From: Stigmatella aurantiaca
GTDB lineage: Bacteria; Myxococcota; Myxococcia; Myxococcales; Myxococcaceae
Direction of reading: 5' to 3'
DNA length: 64,000 nucleotides
NCBI RefSeq assembly: GCF_900109545.1
Contig: NZ_FOAP01000027.1
Span: 1 to 64,000, forward strand
Made by a program: the position numbers and the translations under genes. The stretch's first letter is position 1. Each line of letters opens with the position of its first letter. Below are positions 61,470-64,000 of this stretch, piece after piece. The notes under the pieces are model-generated. The model was not told where the DNA came from, ran no database searches, and saw nothing but the letters and a program-made list of their open reading frames with translations.

Positions 61470-61545
61470 ACGGCCCGACTCTAAAGGTCTTCCCCCATTT
61501 GACAACTTCGTTCGTACGCCGGCCCCCCGCGAGGTGGAGACCTTC

Positions 61546-62715
61546 TTACACACCCTCCAGGGGCCAGGGCTTGAGGCCGGCGAGCCGCTCGGCCTCCTCC
61601 ACGGCGAGCGCCAGGTGGGCGCGCTCGCGGCGCAGCGCGTCCCGGATGGTGCGGTCCAGCCGGGGGTCGAAGAGCAGGTGGGCGCTGTGCACGGCGGTGG
61701 GCTCGAAGCCGCGCGCCACCTTGTGCTCGCCGCCCGCGCCGGGCTCGAACACCTTGCGCCCCGCGCGGATGCTCTCCTCCACCGAGTGGTACAGGCAGAC
61801 GTTGAAGTGCAGGAAGGGGTGCTCCTCGAAGCACCCCCAGTACCGCCCGTAGAGCCGCTCCTTCGTCACCGCGTTGAAGGCCCCGGCCACCACCTTGCCC
61901 CCGCGCACCGCCTCCACCATCTCCATGGCCTCGGGCATGGCGCGGAACACGCGGGCGAAGAAGTCCGGGGTGAGCTGCACCTGGCCCCAGGCGTGGCGCT
62001 CGCACGTGGCGGCGTAGAAGCCGTGGGCGCGCCGGGCGTGCTCCGGGCCCAGCTCGCTGCCCGGCACGGTGCGCAGGGTGATGCCCTGCCCGGCCGCGGC
62101 GCCGCGCTCGCGCTTGAACTGGTTGCGGCGCTTGGAGGTGAAGCGCGACAGGTAGTCCTCGTAGCTCTGGTAGCCGGGGTTCTTCCAGTGGAACTGCAGC
62201 GTGAGCCTTCGCGCCATGCCGGTGCGCTCCAGGAAGTCCGCCTCCTCCTCGGTGGGGTAGAGGACGTGCACGGAGGAGCAGCCCTCCTCGCGCGCGCTCT
62301 CGATGGCGGCCTCCATGATGGCGTGGCGCGCATCGCTCACGTTCTCACCCTCGGCCACGAGGAAGCGCGGCGCGGTGGCGGGGGAGAGCGGGGCGCCGAT
62401 GAGCAGCTTCGGGTAGTACGCCACGCCCATGCGCTGGGCCACCTGGGCCCAGGCGAAGTCGTAGATGTACTCGCCCATGCTGTGGAACTTGAAGTAGGCG
62501 GGGGAGGCCGCCACGAGCGTGCCGCCGCGCCACAGCGTGAGGTGGTGGGGCGCCCAGCCCGTCTCCTCCTGGGCGCTGCCGCTCTCCTCCATGGCGGCCA
62601 GCCATGCGTGCCGGATGAAGGGGGGCGCATCGGCACCCGCCAGCGCATCCCACTGCGCGGCGGGCACGTCGGTGATGGAGTCGAGCACCTGAACGCGGAT
62701 GGATGGATCGAGCAC
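61546..62715 (-). CDS. GNAT family (DUF482/COG3146-like) protein
   Basis: A 389-residue protein of the COG3146 family, related to FemX/peptidoglycan-bridge acyltransferases. Marks are PPFIRHAWLAAMEESG, ASPAYFKFHSMGEYIYDFAWA, PYYPKLL-type AYYPKLLIGAPLSP, TSKRRNQFKRERG, and the late EHPFLHFNVCLYHSVEESI and GAGGEHKVARGF. The enzyme probably joins an amino acid or acyl group to an amine; the exact substrate is not established. Its stop is 76 bases from the SUFU start, and the DUF2378 gene ends 64 bases upstream, so the three may be co-transcribed. Confidence 0.9.
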   Translation of the reverse strand: MLDPSIRVQVLDSITDVPAAQWDALAGADAPPFIRHAWLAAMEESGSAQEETGWAPHHLTLWRGGTLVAASPAYFKFHSMGEYIYDFAWAQVAQRMGVAYYPKLLIGAPLSPATAPRFLVAEGENVSDARHAIMEAAIESAREEGCSSVHVLYPTEEEADFLERTGMARRLTLQFHWKNPGYQSYEDYLSRFTSKRRNQFKRERGAAAGQGITLRTVPGSELGPEHARRAHGFYAATCERHAWGQVQLTPDFFARVFRAMPEAMEMVEAVRGGKVVAGAFNAVTKERLYGRYWGCFEEHPFLHFNVCLYHSVEESIRAGRKVFEPGAGGEHKVARGFEPTAVHSAHLLFDPRLDRTIRDALRRERAHLALAVEEAERLAGLKPWPLEGV

Positions 62716-62779
62716 GGGGACGGTTTTAACGCGGACCGGCCCCGGGTGCCGAGTTCCATCCAGCCCGGCGGGCCCGCGC

Positions 62780-63409
62780 TCAGTCCCAGGCCAGCTCGTA
62801 CTCGGAGTCCATCGGGCCCGTGGCGCGCGAGAGGACGCGGGGGTTGCGGGCGTTGACGGACTCCAGCACGGCGCTCAGCACGCCCTCGTTGTAGTGCGGG
62901 AGCATGAAGTCGCGCGAGAAGGCGACGCGCGCGGCCTTGTCACCCATCATCGTCACGGTGCGCTCGCCGTAGCTCACCGCGGAGCGGTAGGCGTTGGGAA
63001 TCTTGTCCAGCAGGCGCTTGGGCGAGTCGCCCGAGAGCAGCAGCACGGTGCGCCCCGCCATGGAGCTGAGGAAGTCGCGCGTGGCCTGCATGCCCAGGCG
63101 GCGCTGGGTCGTCTCCGGGCTGCCGAGCTGCGAGGTGAGAATCTGCGAGGCGGCGAGCGACAGGCGCAGGAAGTCCGAGACGGGGTAGCTGGAGAAGTCG
63201 ATGAAGCGCCGCTCGAAGCGCTTGTCGTTGAGCCGGGCGTGGCACTGCTTCAGCGCGGGCTCACCGCCGAAGGTGATGACGGCCGACAGCACCCCGTTGA
63301 AGAACAGCCCCCGGGCGGTGTCCGTGGGCGTGGCCAGAGCGATGCGCCGGGCGTATTCGGTCTCCATGGCCTGAGAGAGGGACGCTGCCGAGGGGCTGCG
63401 TTGAGTCAT
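62780..63409 (-). CDS. DUF2378 (TIGR02265) family protein
   Basis: A 209-residue protein of a Myxococcus-type paralogous family. It shows GLFFNGVLSAVITFGG, ERRFIDFSSYPVSDFLRLSLAAS and a C-terminal ESVNARNPRVLSRATG. Function is unknown; it is probably cytosolic, with helix-rich content. It is divergent from bioA, with about 170 bases between the starts, and its stop lies 64 bases before the GNAT gene. Confidence 0.9.
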   Translation of the reverse strand: MTQRSPSAASLSQAMETEYARRIALATPTDTARGLFFNGVLSAVITFGGEPALKQCHARLNDKRFERRFIDFSSYPVSDFLRLSLAASQILTSQLGSPETTQRRLGMQATRDFLSSMAGRTVLLLSGDSPKRLLDKIPNAYRSAVSYGERTVTMMGDKAARVAFSRDFMLPHYNEGVLSAVLESVNARNPRVLSRATGPMDSEYELAWD

Positions 63410-63580
63410 GGGGACGGCGGCTCCTGAGGAAACAGACCGGGATTATTCCACAAGATACCAGACGCCAGGAAAGGGAAGGGGCCTGCGCCTGGAGGGGTTG
63501 CGAGCGGGCAGAGGCCGGGGCAGAACGCGCGCCGCGGGGCCGGTGCGATGCGTCAACCCGGCTGGAAAGAGGGTGCGAGC

Positions 63581-64000
63581 GTGAAACGCGAGGAGCTGAA
63601 CCGGGAGGCCATCGTCGCGCTGGACAAGCGGCACGTGTGGCACCCCTACACCGCGATGGAGACCTACATCCAGGCCACGAATCCCCTGGTGGTGGTAGGG
63701 GCCGAGGGGGCCTACCTGACGGATGCGGACGGCCGGCGCTACCTGGACGCGAACAGCTCCTGGTGGGTGTCCACGCTGGGGCACCGGCACCCGCGGTTGG
63801 TGAAGGCGCTGGTGGAGCAGGTGGGGGTGCTCGGGCACGTGTCGCTCGCGGGCATCACCCACGCGCCCGCGGCGCGGCTGGCTTCGGAGCTGGTGGCGCT
63901 GGCGCCGGGGGCGGGGCAGGAGGCGCTGCCCGCGGGGGAACGGCTCTCGCGGGTGTTCTACGTGGACAACGGGAGCACGGCGGTGGAGGTGGCCATCAAG
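63581..64000 (+). CDS. bioA: Adenosylmethionine-8-amino-7-oxononanoate aminotransferase, truncated by window end
   Basis: The first 140 codons of a PLP-dependent aminotransferase, running off the right edge. DKRHVWHPYTAMETYI is a near-diagnostic BioA start; LDANSSWWVSTLGHRHPRL and VDNGSTAVEVAIK follow, as in the family. The enzyme makes 7,8-diaminopelargonic acid in biotin synthesis. GTG 63581 is preferred: agaggg lies 8 bases upstream; the in-frame ATG 63548 would add 11 non-conserved residues. The lysine that binds PLP lies outside the window. Confidence 0.9.
   Translation, partial: MKREELNREAIVALDKRHVWHPYTAMETYIQATNPLVVVGAEGAYLTDADGRRYLDANSSWWVSTLGHRHPRLVKALVEQVGVLGHVSLAGITHAPAARLASELVALAPGAGQEALPAGERLSRVFYVDNGSTAVEVAIK

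Overview
The window reads as chromosomal DNA of a myxobacterium, most likely suborder Cystobacterineae (Myxococcus, Corallococcus, Archangium, Cystobacter, Stigmatella group). The reasons are very high GC with GC-rich third positions, three Ser/Thr kinases with cytoplasmic catalytic domains and proline-rich or extracytoplasmic tails, and members of families first defined as Myxococcus xanthus paralogues (DUF2381/TIGR02268 and DUF2378/TIGR02265). Many lipoproteins and an Imm11-family protein fit as well. Genus and species cannot be fixed from the sequence alone.

Layout. 1-697: a G-rich tandem repeat tract and about 400 bases without a convincing gene. 698-20159: mixed housekeeping and regulatory genes. 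These include an XRE regulator, a kinase with its DUF2381 partner, a DUF985 cupin, a TPR protein, a cold-shock protein with its terminator, a fatty acid desaturase and a large PEGA kinase. A barrel-like protein and a metallophosphoesterase lipoprotein follow, then tRNA-Gln(TTG), a degenerate archaemetzincin, a beta-propeller lipoprotein, an ankyrin protein, a RibD-like reductase and an EtfD-like membrane Fe-S protein. 20160-25245: a small acidic ORF, a VWA protein, and a DsbD/ScsB-like thiol reductase with a secreted redoxin. 25491-37967: two giant surface lipoproteins (2433 and 1515 aa) made of Ig-like, FG-GAP and CARDB repeats, separated by a PIN-domain gene. 38064-47872: GNAT, enolase-superfamily epimerase, an unusual sensor/receiver pair, BNR and unknown secreted proteins, and a phosphoketolase-acetate kinase operon. 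48084-52624: a small protein, then an accessory block on the minus strand (kinase, Cys-rich lipoprotein A, partner A, Imm11, lipoprotein B, partner B). 52806-64000: a LamG protein, two Gly-rich paralogues flanking an acyltransferase, a secreted serine protease with a ricin-B domain, a CPTC/DUF2243 membrane pair, a SUFU-domain protein, a GNAT protein, DUF2378 and the start of bioA.

How genes work together. Xfp and AckA form a phosphoketolase route from xylulose-5-P or fructose-6-P to acetate and ATP. The DsbD-like protein and the redoxin probably move reducing power across the membrane. The EtfD-like protein probably passes electrons from flavoproteins to quinone. The most interesting block is 48396-52624. 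There a pair of genes (Cys-rich lipoprotein plus about 163-aa helical protein) is duplicated on either side of an Imm11-family gene and behind a kinase. Duplicated pairs, lipoprotein signals and an immunity-family member together suggest a polymorphic toxin/immunity or kin-recognition locus. That is an inference from gene order and sequence; no toxin activity can be read directly.
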